Source: JL08 sp963765555
Lineage (GTDB): Bacteria > Pseudomonadota > Alphaproteobacteria > Rhodobacterales > Rhodobacteraceae
DNA length: 64,000 nucleotides
Assembly (NCBI GenBank): GCA_963765555.1
Contig: CAVXWX010000006.1
Coordinates: 109,987 to 173,986 of the forward strand
Direction of reading: 5' to 3'
This document shows, piece after piece, positions 57,438 to 64,000 of the stretch (position 1 is its first letter; the number at the start of each line of letters is the position of its first letter). Made by a program: the position numbers and the translations under genes. The notes under the pieces were generated by a model, which worked only from the letters and a program-made list of their open reading frames with translations, was not told the DNA's origin and searched no databases.

Positions 57438-58229
57438 TTAGGCGCGGTGCGCCCCGTCCGACAGGGTTTTGACAAAGGCCAGCACCTGTTCGGGCGTGTC
57501 GCCCGCGCCGATTTTCGCAACAATCGCCGACCCGACAACCGCCCCGTCGGCCACCGATGCGATGGCCTGGGATTTTTCGGGGGTGTTGATGCCAAAGCCC
57601 ACAATGACCGGCAGATCGGTTTCCGCCTTGATCCGTGCCACTTCGGGCGCGACATCGGTCGCCGAAGCCTCGGCCGCGCCGGTGATGCCGGTGATGGACA
57701 CGTAATAGACGAACCCCGATGTGTTTTGCAGCACGCGGGGCAGGCGCGCATCATCCGTGGTGGGCGTGGCCAGCCGGATAAAGTTCAACCCCGCCTTTTG
57801 CGCCGGAATGCACAGTTCCACATCTTCTTCGGGGGGCAGATCGACGATGATCAACCCGTCGATGCCGGCCGCCTTGGCGTCTTTCAGGAACGTGTCGACA
57901 CCGCGGCTGTAGATCGGGTTGTAATACCCCATCATCACGATCGGCGTTGTATCGTCCTGTTCGCGAAACGCCGCCGCCATATCCAGCGTTTTCTGCAATG
58001 TCATGCCGCCGTCCAGCGCGCGTTGACCGGCCAGCTGGATGGTGGGGCCATCGGCCATCGGATCGGTAAAGGGCAGGCCCAGTTCGATGATATCGACACC
58101 CGCAGCAGGCAGGCCGCGCACCACCGCAAGCGACGTGTCATAATCGGGGTCACCCGCCATCACATAGGCGACAAACGCCTTTTTTCCGGCGGCGGACAGT
58201 TCGGCGAATTTGGCATCAATGCGGGTCAT
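57438..58229 (-). CDS. trpA: tryptophan synthase alpha subunit
   Basis: TrpA cleaves indole-glycerol phosphate to indole, channelled to TrpB. The 263-residue barrel has ELSAAGKKAFVAYVMAGDPD, IIELGLPFTDPMADGPTIQL with the catalytic Glu and Asp region, PIVMMGYYNPIYSRG, GLIIVDLPPEEDVEL and SGFVYYVSITGITGAAEA. The ATG at 58229 is directly before the first helix. It is separate from trpF and trpB. Two tandem hairpins lie in the divergent spacer toward ychF. Confidence 0.96.
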   Translation of the reverse strand: MTRIDAKFAELSAAGKKAFVAYVMAGDPDYDTSLAVVRGLPAAGVDIIELGLPFTDPMADGPTIQLAGQRALDGGMTLQKTLDMAAAFREQDDTTPIVMMGYYNPIYSRGVDTFLKDAKAAGIDGLIIVDLPPEEDVELCIPAQKAGLNFIRLATPTTDDARLPRVLQNTSGFVYYVSITGITGAAEASATDVAPEVARIKAETDLPVIVGFGINTPEKSQAIASVADGAVVGSAIVAKIGAGDTPEQVLAFVKTLSDGAHRA

Positions 58230-58297
58230 GGTCAGGCCTTTTGAAACAGTCGTTTCGCAATGCACAAAGACGGAGGGAAAATCAATGCTCGGGCGTG

Positions 58298-58341
58298 AAA
58301 ACTCTTGCAAAGAGTTTTGGCGGGACTTTCGGGGAAAGTCC
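58298..58341. promoter_or_regulatory. two tandem perfect hairpins between trpA and ychF
   Basis: AAAACTCTT/AAGAGTTTT (58298-58318, nine base pairs, three-base loop) is followed after four bases by GGACTTTC/GAAAGTCC (58323-58341, eight base pairs, three-base loop). They lie in the 5' leaders of both divergent genes. No tryptophan-rich leader peptide is visible, so classical attenuation is not supported. Confidence 0.55.
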
Positions 58342-58414
58342 TGGACGTGCGGCGTGGCTTGCACCCGTCGGGCCGGCGCACTAGAAGCGGCCAACTGGTA
58401 TCAAGGAGAGCGCA

Positions 58415-59512
58415 ATGGGCTTTAAAATGGGGATCGTCGGGCTGCCGAATGTCGGCAAATCCACACTGTTCAACGCGCTGACCCGCACGGCGGCGGCGCA
58501 GGCGGCGAATTTTCCGTTCTGCACGATCGAACCCAATGTCGGCGAGGTCGGCGTGCCCGATGACCGGCTGGACAAGCTGGCCGCGATTGCCAAATCCAAG
58601 CAGATCATTCCGACGCGCATGACATTTGTCGATATTGCCGGTCTGGTCAAAGGCGCATCCAAGGGCGAGGGGCTGGGCAACCAGTTTCTGGCCAATATCC
58701 GCGAGGTCGATGCCATTGCCCATGTGTTGCGCTGTTTCGAAGACGGCGATGTGACCCATGTGGAAGGGCGCGTTGATCCGGTGTCGGATGCGGAAACCAT
58801 CGAAACGGAACTGATGCTGGCCGATATCGAAAGCATTGAAAAGCGGCTGCAGGGGCTGGTGCGCAAGGTGCGTGGCGGCGACAAAGAGGCGGTGGCGCAG
58901 GAACGTCTGTTGAAAATGGCGCTGGAGGCGTTGGAAAACGGCCGCCCCGCGCGCACCGTGTCGGTGGACGCCGAAGATGCCAAGGCGTGGAAAATGCTGC
59001 AACTGCTGACCGCCAAGCCGGTGCTTTATGTCTGCAATGTTGGCGAAACCGACGCCGCCGAGGGCAACGCCCATTCCGCAGCGGTTGCCGAAATGGCCGC
59101 GGCGCAGGGCAATGCGCATGTGATTATCTCGGCCCAGATCGAGGAAGAAATCAGCCAGCTTGACGCGGACGAGGCCGAGATGTTCCTGACCGAAATGGGG
59201 CTAAGCGAGGCCGGGCTGGACCGGTTGATCCGCGCCGGGTACGAATTGCTGCATCTGGAAACCTATTTCACCGTCGGCCCGAAAGAGGCCCGCGCCTGGA
59301 CCATCAAACAGGGCACCTCCGCGCCGCAGGCCGCCGGAGTGATCCACGGCGATTTCGAACGCGGGTTCATCCGCGCTGAAACCATCGCCTATGACGATTT
59401 CGTCGCGCTGGGCGGCGAACAGGCGGCCAAGGAAGCAGGCAAGATGCGCGCCGAAGGCAAGACCTATATCGTCAAGGATGGCGACGTCTTGCATTTCCTG
59501 TTCAACACCTGA
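58415..59512 (+). CDS. ychF: Obg-like ATPase YchF
   Basis: YchF is a ribosome-associated P-loop NTPase that prefers ATP and is linked to stress responses. The 365-residue protein has the G1 loop GLPNVGKSTLFNALTRT, switch/G2 region NFPFCTIEPNVGEVGVPDDR, G3 DIAGLVKGASKGEGLGNQFL, the altered specificity motif around YVCNVGETDA, a helical insert (LEALENGRPARTVSVD) and a C-terminal TGS domain (EARAWTIKQGTSAPQAAGVI). AAGGAGAGC lies seven bases before the ATG. The frame is intact. Confidence 0.97.
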   Translation: MGFKMGIVGLPNVGKSTLFNALTRTAAAQAANFPFCTIEPNVGEVGVPDDRLDKLAAIAKSKQIIPTRMTFVDIAGLVKGASKGEGLGNQFLANIREVDAIAHVLRCFEDGDVTHVEGRVDPVSDAETIETELMLADIESIEKRLQGLVRKVRGGDKEAVAQERLLKMALEALENGRPARTVSVDAEDAKAWKMLQLLTAKPVLYVCNVGETDAAEGNAHSAAVAEMAAAQGNAHVIISAQIEEEISQLDADEAEMFLTEMGLSEAGLDRLIRAGYELLHLETYFTVGPKEARAWTIKQGTSAPQAAGVIHGDFERGFIRAETIAYDDFVALGGEQAAKEAGKMRAEGKTYIVKDGDVLHFLFNT

Positions 59513-59528
59513 TCCGGCCCAAACGCAT

Positions 59529-59729
59529 CTAGCGCCGTCCGCTTTCGCATTCATAGGTTGGCGGCTGTCCGGGGCCGCCACGGCACCATTTCGTCAGGTC
59601 ATTTCCTGCGCTGGCGGTGACCTGCGCGGGCAGGGGGCCGGTTTGGAGTGTGGTGGCGGTGGCCGTGGTGCAGGCCAGAGCGCCTGTTGCGATAAGGATC
59701 AAACCCGGTATCCGGTTTATACGGTGCAT
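59529..59729 (-). CDS. small lipoprotein
   Basis: From the ATG at 59729, with a GAGGGG box, a 66-residue product is read. It has a lipoprotein signal (PGLILIATGALAC) with the Cys at residue 20, a Thr-rich linker (TTATATTLQTG) and a short C-terminal part with two more cysteines (KWCRGGPGQPPTYECESGRR). It faces ychF convergently, 16 bases from its stop. No family is recognised; a small periplasmic disulphide peptide is suggested. Confidence 0.65.
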   Translation of the reverse strand: MHRINRIPGLILIATGALACTTATATTLQTGPLPAQVTASAGNDLTKWCRGGPGQPPTYECESGRR

Positions 59730-60005
59730 GTGAAACCCCTCCTGTGTGGTATGGGGACAGCGTCGGATGGACGGGCCCGAAACGCAAAACACATCCGATC
59801 ACCGCTGTGTTGAAAACCGTGATCACGAGACGTTGGCACATCTGCGGGGCACCACCGCAAGACCCGCCCGCGCCACGGCGCAGCCCAAGGCCCGCGCCGC
59901 ACAATCGCTGCGACACGACCCGCCTTGCCCCCCGATAAACCCGAATTGAAAACCGGCGACTTTTTCGCCTTGTTTCTCGCAACCGCGCCCGATAAACGGG
60001 TCAGC

Positions 60006-60095
60006 GGAGACGTGGCCGAGTGGTCGAAGGCGCTCCCCTGCTAAGGGAGTAGGCCCGGAAGGGTCTCGAGGGTTCGAATCCCTTCGTCTCCGCCA
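60006..60095 (+). tRNA. tRNA-Ser (GCT)
   Basis: A class II tRNA of 90 bases including an encoded CCA. Acceptor GGAGACG pairs with CGTCTCC. The anticodon stem CTCCC/GGGAG holds the loop CTGCTAA with anticodon GCT at 60040-60042. A long variable arm follows, and the T loop is TTCGAAT. It reads AGC/AGT serine codons. Sequence behind it drops in GC, which fits the common use of serine tRNA genes as integration sites. Confidence 0.97.
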
Positions 60096-60391
60096 CCCAT
60101 CCTTAATATTTTCCATTTTATCAACGTGTTAAGTGATGGTGTCGTTTTCTTATCCCCCATTTTGTCCACCATTTCGAATTTGCATCAAGCTTTTCTGCAA
60201 CGGTGTTTTCCAAAGGGGGCAATCCGGCGCAGAAGCATAGACGGCATAGGCCCCGTGCCCGCCTAATCGACTGGACCGCCCCCGTCATTGTTTCTGTCCT
60301 GTGACGGCCTATAGCCGCGAGAATGCGTTGCCAAGAACTACATCCGTCGCCCCAAGCCAGTGCGACGGCTGTCTTCGTGCCAAGGTCTGCT
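60096..60391. other. left end of a lower-GC segment behind tRNA-Ser
   Basis: About 300 bases, AT-richer than the DNA before the tRNA. Short frames run in several directions, none with a family match and none resembling an integrase core. No copy of the tRNA 3' end is present in the rest of the window, so the far attachment site, if any, lies outside. Confidence 0.5.
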
Positions 60392-60736
60392 TCAAAACAA
60401 CTGCTGTATTCCAAACCAAAGCAAACCGGCAATGCCTAGAAGCACAAATAGTAACAAGAGCAGGGCAATTGCTCGTGTTAACAAAAAGTAAACCGCTTGA
60501 AAAACACCACCGAGAACAAAACCGACTGCTTCGGATGCCTTAATTACTACGTTGCCTAAAAAGTCCCAAAAGCCCAATTTTGCGAGCCAAATCGCAAGCG
60601 CTATCCAAGCTAAGGTTACGGCAATTGCGACGGGTGCTCTCTCTGTCACCGCCAACGCGACAAAGCCCAAAATGACGCCAATCATAGAGTTGATGAGATG
60701 CCAACCGGCTTTGTCCCATGCGGTAAGAGTTTGCAA
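60392..60736 (-). CDS. small multi-helix membrane protein
   Basis: The 114-residue product has four hydrophobic segments (NSMIGVILGFVALAV, APVAIAVTLAWIALAIWLA, AVGFVLGGVFQAVYFLL, IALLLLLFVLLGIAGLLWF). The start codon read here is TTG; the true start is uncertain because an ATG upstream lies in another frame. Composition is lower in GC than the core genome. It has no recognised family; an island membrane protein of unknown role is the best description. Confidence 0.5.
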   Translation of the reverse strand: MQTLTAWDKAGWHLINSMIGVILGFVALAVTERAPVAIAVTLAWIALAIWLAKLGFWDFLGNVVIKASEAVGFVLGGVFQAVYFLLTRAIALLLLLFVLLGIAGLLWFGIQQLF

Positions 60737-60801
60737 AATCTGGATCGTTGTCTTGTGCCATACAAAAAAATCCTGCCACGCAACGCTTTAAACGTCGATC
60801 C

Positions 60802-61068
60802 CTATTCAACCTCCCGCGCTTCTTTACCTAGAAGCGAAGCCAACCGTCGAATATCTTCCATCTGCTTGGTCCGAAGACCATGCTTGTAATTCGGATGCGT
60901 CTTGCCACGAGGCGCACCACCACCAGCGCCATGCACCCGGCACACTGTCCATCCTTTCACAGCAGGGCAACGGCACCGCTGGCGGGTGGACTTGGCCGTA
61001 GCGCTGCATCTGGGCGCGTCGCGTAGCCTTTGAGTCGGGTTCATGGGGTTACCGTCACTTTTTGTCAT
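60802..61068 (-). CDS. HGGxP-type small cysteine/glycine-rich protein
   Basis: This 88-residue basic protein contains CSATAKSTRQRCRCPAVKGW followed by TVCRVHGAGGGAPRGKTHPN, a Cys-x(11)-Cys...Cys-x2-His-Gly pattern known from short proteins in mobile and phage-related DNA, where it looks like a small zinc-binding unit. The C-terminus (HGLRTKQMEDIRRLASLLGK) is helical. It overlaps the next upstream gene by 14 bases, so the two form a unit. DNA binding is plausible, not shown. Confidence 0.65.
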   Translation of the reverse strand: MTKSDGNPMNPTQRLRDAPRCSATAKSTRQRCRCPAVKGWTVCRVHGAGGGAPRGKTHPNYKHGLRTKQMEDIRRLASLLGKEAREVE

Positions 61069-61588
61069 TACCCCTCCCCCCGTGGCTGACATCGCCCACA
61101 ATCGCCTGTCCGCCTTCGTTAACTGTGACCCGCTCGACCCTGACGGTTTGCTGGGCCTTGGCGCGGTATTTCTTGAGGGCGTCCATCTGGGCCAGGTAGG
61201 TGCGGCTTAGCCGCGTCATTGAGCGTTCAAAAGCTTCGCGAACTTGATACATGGATGTGTCCATCACTTTCTGGGACAGGGATGTCATCGCAATATGGGT
61301 CGTGGTCATTTGGGTTATCAGCATCGCTTCGATTGCATCACGCGGCTTTAATTCCGCCTGCATTGCTGCCGCCATGTCGCGGTAGGGTTCGCCTGTTTTG
61401 CCCAGCGCATTGAGCGCGCATATCATCAGGCCAGACGCAGCCTCAATTGTTTCGACGTTGAACAGATTTATCAATGTGTCTGGTTCATCTACTTTGATTT
61501 GAACAACGCCATCTTCATTCGTGTTGAACGTCGGGCGCGACTGGTGGTGTTCAATCGCAGTTACCGGTAGCTTTATCTTGTCTGCCAT
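61055..61588 (-). CDS. island protein of unknown function, coupled to HGGxP gene
   Basis: This 177-residue protein starts MADKIKLPVTAIEHHQSRPT and has a compact N-terminal part (VQIKVDEPDTLINLFNVETI) and a long central helical region (LMICALNALGKTGEPYRDMA, RDAIEAMLITQMTTTHIAMT, YQVREAFERSMTRLSRTYLA). The C-terminus is basic and glycine-rich (GDVSHGGRGNDKK). The pairing with an HGGxP protein recalls phage packaging neighbourhoods, but no terminase, portal or capsid gene is seen. The ATG at 61588 is the first after an AGGAACAC patch. Function is unknown. Confidence 0.6.
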   Translation of the reverse strand: MADKIKLPVTAIEHHQSRPTFNTNEDGVVQIKVDEPDTLINLFNVETIEAASGLMICALNALGKTGEPYRDMAAAMQAELKPRDAIEAMLITQMTTTHIAMTSLSQKVMDTSMYQVREAFERSMTRLSRTYLAQMDALKKYRAKAQQTVRVERVTVNEGGQAIVGDVSHGGRGNDKK

Positions 61589-61746
61589 CTGTGTGTTCCT
61601 TTGCAGGGAGTGGTATAAGCCATGTTTCTGCATGATGCTTCACGCGGCTTACGAAGGCGGCTGTGGCCGTATTTTTCGCTCTTCATGTTGCGCCCCCGAT
61701 CACGTCCGGCAAATCCGCCAACAATGACATTGCAGAGGGTTCAACC

Positions 61747-62040
61747 TCACATTCTAGCAAGGCGCACGCGCGGATTAGGGCGTTTCGCGTGGTGTAGTAG
61801 CCCAAGGCGCGCCAAGGCCGCGCTGCGCCACCTGATTTGCGCCGCTTTGTAACCCACTGGATACCATCGTTGCAGATGATAACGCGGGTGTGCCCTCAAG
61901 TCTGCCGACTCCGGATGCTGTGTTCCGAAAATCGCCTGCAATGCGGCGTCTTGGTTCAGGGTGATGTGCTGCCCCTGTTCAGGAGTGCCCGTCAGCTTAA
62001 CGCCCAATTTGTCGTCAGACTTGGTTTGTAGCTTGCCCAT
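61747..62040 (-). CDS. hypothetical island protein, possibly frameshifted
   Basis: The first 45 residues (GKLQTKSDDKLGVKLTGTPE, QGQHITLNQDAALQAIFGTQ) look like a genuine soluble protein. The second half (RYHLQRWYPVGYKAAQIRWR, HHAKRPNPRVRLARM) is strongly basic and less protein-like, so an indel near 61900 may have shifted the frame. It is the first gene of the leftward island unit and has no family match. Confidence 0.4.
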   Translation of the reverse strand: MGKLQTKSDDKLGVKLTGTPEQGQHITLNQDAALQAIFGTQHPESADLRAHPRYHLQRWYPVGYKAAQIRWRSAALARLGLLHHAKRPNPRVRLARM

Positions 62041-62173
62041 ATAGTGACCTGTCCTTGCGCTGTATTTATTGATGGATCGGCAGGCCGCAAAGCGACCCCG
62101 AAATTTGCTGATTTACCCGGTATTGTGAATGTTCCGATTGATATATGTTCATGTTTTGTACTATAGCATATTT

Positions 62174-62353
62174 ATGCCTTGGCCGTCCACAATACCGCAT
62201 GATTTACGTGTCCTATTGCAAGCACTGGGCCAGCACCGCGACCCGGCAACCGACGCGGATCGGTGGGGCGCAATCAAGGAATGGCTGGAAAGCCACAATG
62301 TGCCTGCGCCCGACGCGTTGCCGTCAGCGCCGGAGATCCAACGCACGGACTAG
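62174..62353 (+). CDS. short hypothetical protein
   Basis: From the ATG at 62174, 59 codons read PWPSTIPHDLRVLLQALGQH, DADRWGAIKEWLESHNVPAP and a Pro/Ala-rich end. Third-position GC is high, as in real genes here, whereas the DNA before it is AT-rich. The product would be a small helical cytosolic protein. No ribosome site is obvious, and no family is known. Confidence 0.4.
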   Translation: MPWPSTIPHDLRVLLQALGQHRDPATDADRWGAIKEWLESHNVPAPDALPSAPEIQRTD

Positions 62354-62470
62354 GTTTTGGACCAGCGGACGGCTCTTCAACCAAACGACCGCTTCCATCA
62401 GCACCGGACCTTCGCCGCGTCATGGCGCAATGACTGAGTTGCGGACTTTTCAGACATTCGCAAAATTGGG

Positions 62471-63412
62471 TTGGATGACATAATAGGGGAAGAACGGGTA
62501 GGTAATTTTGCAAATCAACTTGTAGCAGGGATCAGAATATTGGACTTAAAAATTGATAGTTCTTTGGTTCAAAATCTCATTGCAAATCAGTTTCCCGATC
62601 TTTGCAGTCTCCCAGTTATGCCCATCAAGAAACAGGGTCACGACAATCGAACGTTCAGACTTGGCGATGAGCTGACAGTTCGCCTTCCCAGTCACCCTTT
62701 ATATGCTGATGCCGTACAGAAAGAAGCTATCGCTTTGGAGGCATTGAATGGCCAGTTGTCTGTGGAAATTCCCAAGATTTTCGGCTTGGGGAAGCCGAGC
62801 AAGGAGTATCAGTTACCGTGGTCTATCCGCCATTGGCTTGCTGGGGAAACTTTGGAAGACACCCAAGTATGTGACAAGAGTTCGCTGGCCCGTAGTTTTG
62901 GTGAAGTACTTGTAGAGTTGCAATCTGTACCGGCAGATATTTTCCTAAGCGCAGGAAAGCACTCGTTTTATAGAGGTTGTCATCCAAGCGTATACAGCGA
63001 CGAAGTGATAGAAAGCCTAAGAAGAATGGGCGACCCAACTAAGAAGAAACAATGTCTAGAAATCTGGCAACGCGGGATGATGTCGGCTTGGTCGAATGCC
63101 CCGGTTTGGTTCCATGGAGACTTGGCCGTAGGCAATGTCCTAATGAAGGGTGAAACGATAAGCGCATTGATCGACTTTGGGACATGCGGCGTCGGTGACC
63201 CAGCCTGTGACCTCACTATTGCATGGACATATTTTGATGCAATGACCCGTCAGCATTTCAGGGAAGCCGCCAAAGTCGATGATAATACTTGGTCTCGCGC
63301 AAAAGCATGGGCTCTTTGGAAGGCTTTGGTTAGCATTAACGGTCTGTCGGGCCCAGACACAGAAGGGGTTCAGGCTCGTGCTTTGGGTGAAATTATCAAC
63401 GACGATTGTTAG
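62471..63412 (+). CDS. aminoglycoside phosphotransferase-fold kinase
   Basis: This 313-codon gene encodes an APH/choline kinase-like enzyme. It shows a KKQGHDNRTFRLGDELTVRL nucleotide-binding lobe, the catalytic Brenner motif WFHGDLAVGNVLMKGE and the metal-binding IDFGTCGVGDPACDLTIAW. The family phosphorylates aminoglycosides, sugars, choline or other small alcohols; resistance cannot be inferred from the fold. The start is a TTG at 62471 and uncertain; a later start would still keep the kinase core. GC is about 45-50 percent by eye, far below the core genes, so it was likely acquired. Confidence 0.8.
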   Translation: MDDIIGEERVGNFANQLVAGIRILDLKIDSSLVQNLIANQFPDLCSLPVMPIKKQGHDNRTFRLGDELTVRLPSHPLYADAVQKEAIALEALNGQLSVEIPKIFGLGKPSKEYQLPWSIRHWLAGETLEDTQVCDKSSLARSFGEVLVELQSVPADIFLSAGKHSFYRGCHPSVYSDEVIESLRRMGDPTKKKQCLEIWQRGMMSAWSNAPVWFHGDLAVGNVLMKGETISALIDFGTCGVGDPACDLTIAWTYFDAMTRQHFREAAKVDDNTWSRAKAWALWKALVSINGLSGPDTEGVQARALGEIINDDC

Positions 63413-64000
63413 AAAATAGTCCGCTTTCGCTTGGGCATGGGTGCGTAGGAATGGGCTCCTTGCTGCCATTCGCCGAAGCTTTGTGAGTGTCTGCTGTCAC
63501 GCGTTTAGCTGCCGTTCGCAGCTGGAAGATCGAAGATTTTGCTCCTTATGACCGCTTTCACCAGCAGCGGACGTTCGTAGAAAAATTGGCGAGGGTCCGA
63601 GTTGCGGGACAAAACCAGCCTGATGCGACCGCAGCGCAGATCGTGGCGTCGACACACGATCCAGAAACACAGGCTCTGCGGCAGCGCAGCACGAATTCCC
63701 CATACCAGCCATTCAAAGCATGCCAAATCTCCAAAATCCAATCCGACTGGTCGCCGCGCCCATACGAGACGGCGGGCTTTGAGACAGGCGATGCGCCAGA
63801 ACTGCCGCCTGTGGTGGCATACAGGCAGTAGTTCCAGGTACGGGCAGCCAAGGAATTGGTACTGTCGCCAGACGGACCACCTATCGTTTTGATGATGAGT
63901 GCTTGTGCCGTCATACGGTAGCAGGCTGGTGCGCAACGCTGCACGCACCTCGCGTGTCTTTAGCTACAACCAATGGAGCGGAGATCACTCAATTAACTCA
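63413..64000. other. window end without a recognisable gene
   Basis: About 590 bases behind the kinase gene hold overlapping frames on both strands (up to 147 codons) with no domain, no ribosome site and inconsistent codon use. A leftward frame at 63558-63944 contains the protein-like piece TIGGPSGDSTNSLAARTWNY, but it is Cys- and Trp-rich and not assignable. Degraded intergenic sequence is most likely. Confidence 0.4.

Noticed and set aside
62471..63412. Calling the kinase an antibiotic resistance gene
   Set aside because: The APH fold is shared by many small-molecule kinases, and no residues specific to a known resistance enzyme are recognisable.
63487..63831. A rightward 114-codon frame near the window end
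   Set aside because: No domain or ribosome site, and competing frames of equal length exist on the other strand.

Overview
The window is GC-rich DNA from an alphaproteobacterium, almost certainly a member of the Rhodobacterales (Roseobacter group). The strongest markers are a SAM/SAH-type riboswitch ahead of metK, the divergent irr / fabA-fabB-fabI locus, the phoH-ybeY-corC-lnt-metK gene string, the aroA-cmk / rpsA-ihfB-lapA-trpF-trpB block, and short degenerate VPLPA-CTERM-like sorting tails. No taxon below order can be supported from sequence reading alone.

Layout. 0-7.1 kb: one long leftward gene string containing the lower protocatechuate (beta-ketoadipate) branch pcaD-pcaC-pcaB with extra alpha/beta hydrolases, a PLP dehydratase, a phosphatase-like nuclease, a haloacid-dehalogenase-type enzyme and, at the edge, a TetA-like MFS exporter. 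7.3-15.4 kb: a mixed accessory zone (FKBP isomerase, an HTH-FkbM fusion, GNAT, phospholipase D lipoprotein, secreted pentapeptide protein, Ca/Na antiporter, MarR) with lower-GC and decayed stretches. 15.4-25.6 kb: core lipid, iron and methionine genes (fabI, fabB, fabA, irr, metK, lnt, corC, ybeY, phoH), with a lower-GC EamA transporter in between. 25.8-31 kb: a CTERM fragment, a CrtI/RetSat-like oxidoreductase, two related envelope proteins and miaB. 31-45.6 kb: mostly housekeeping (gnd, trmB, aroA, cmk, rpsA, ihfB, lapA, trpF, trpB) with a sterol-desaturase-type enzyme and a WD40-cytochrome c fusion. 45.6-48.4 kb: a damaged DUF3604 gene and a hairpin-dense non-coding segment. 48.4-60.1 kb: DUF2237, a serine hydrolase, DUF2332, pth, rplY, an MFS protein, a sulfotransferase, lldD, an Acg-like nitroreductase with its MarR regulator, trpA, ychF and tRNA-Ser(GCT). 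60.1-64 kb: a lower-GC segment of small unknown genes and an aminoglycoside-phosphotransferase-fold kinase directly behind the tRNA, which looks like the start of a genomic island.

How genes work together. PcaB, PcaC and PcaD are consecutive enzymes converting carboxymuconate to beta-ketoadipate. FabA and FabB introduce the unsaturation in fatty acid synthesis and FabI reduces enoyl-ACP; the haem-responsive iron regulator Irr is divergently transcribed. TrpF, TrpB and TrpA are late tryptophan enzymes, with trpA about 12 kb from trpB. AroA and Cmk overlap by four bases.

A caution for every reader: many genes, including normally essential ones (fabA, fabB, metK, lnt, phoH), are interrupted by single-base indels, mostly +1. 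When the indels are removed the proteins are full length and family-like. I treat these as probable sequencing errors, annotate the restored gene span and note each break. Coordinates of such genes are as they stand in the given sequence.
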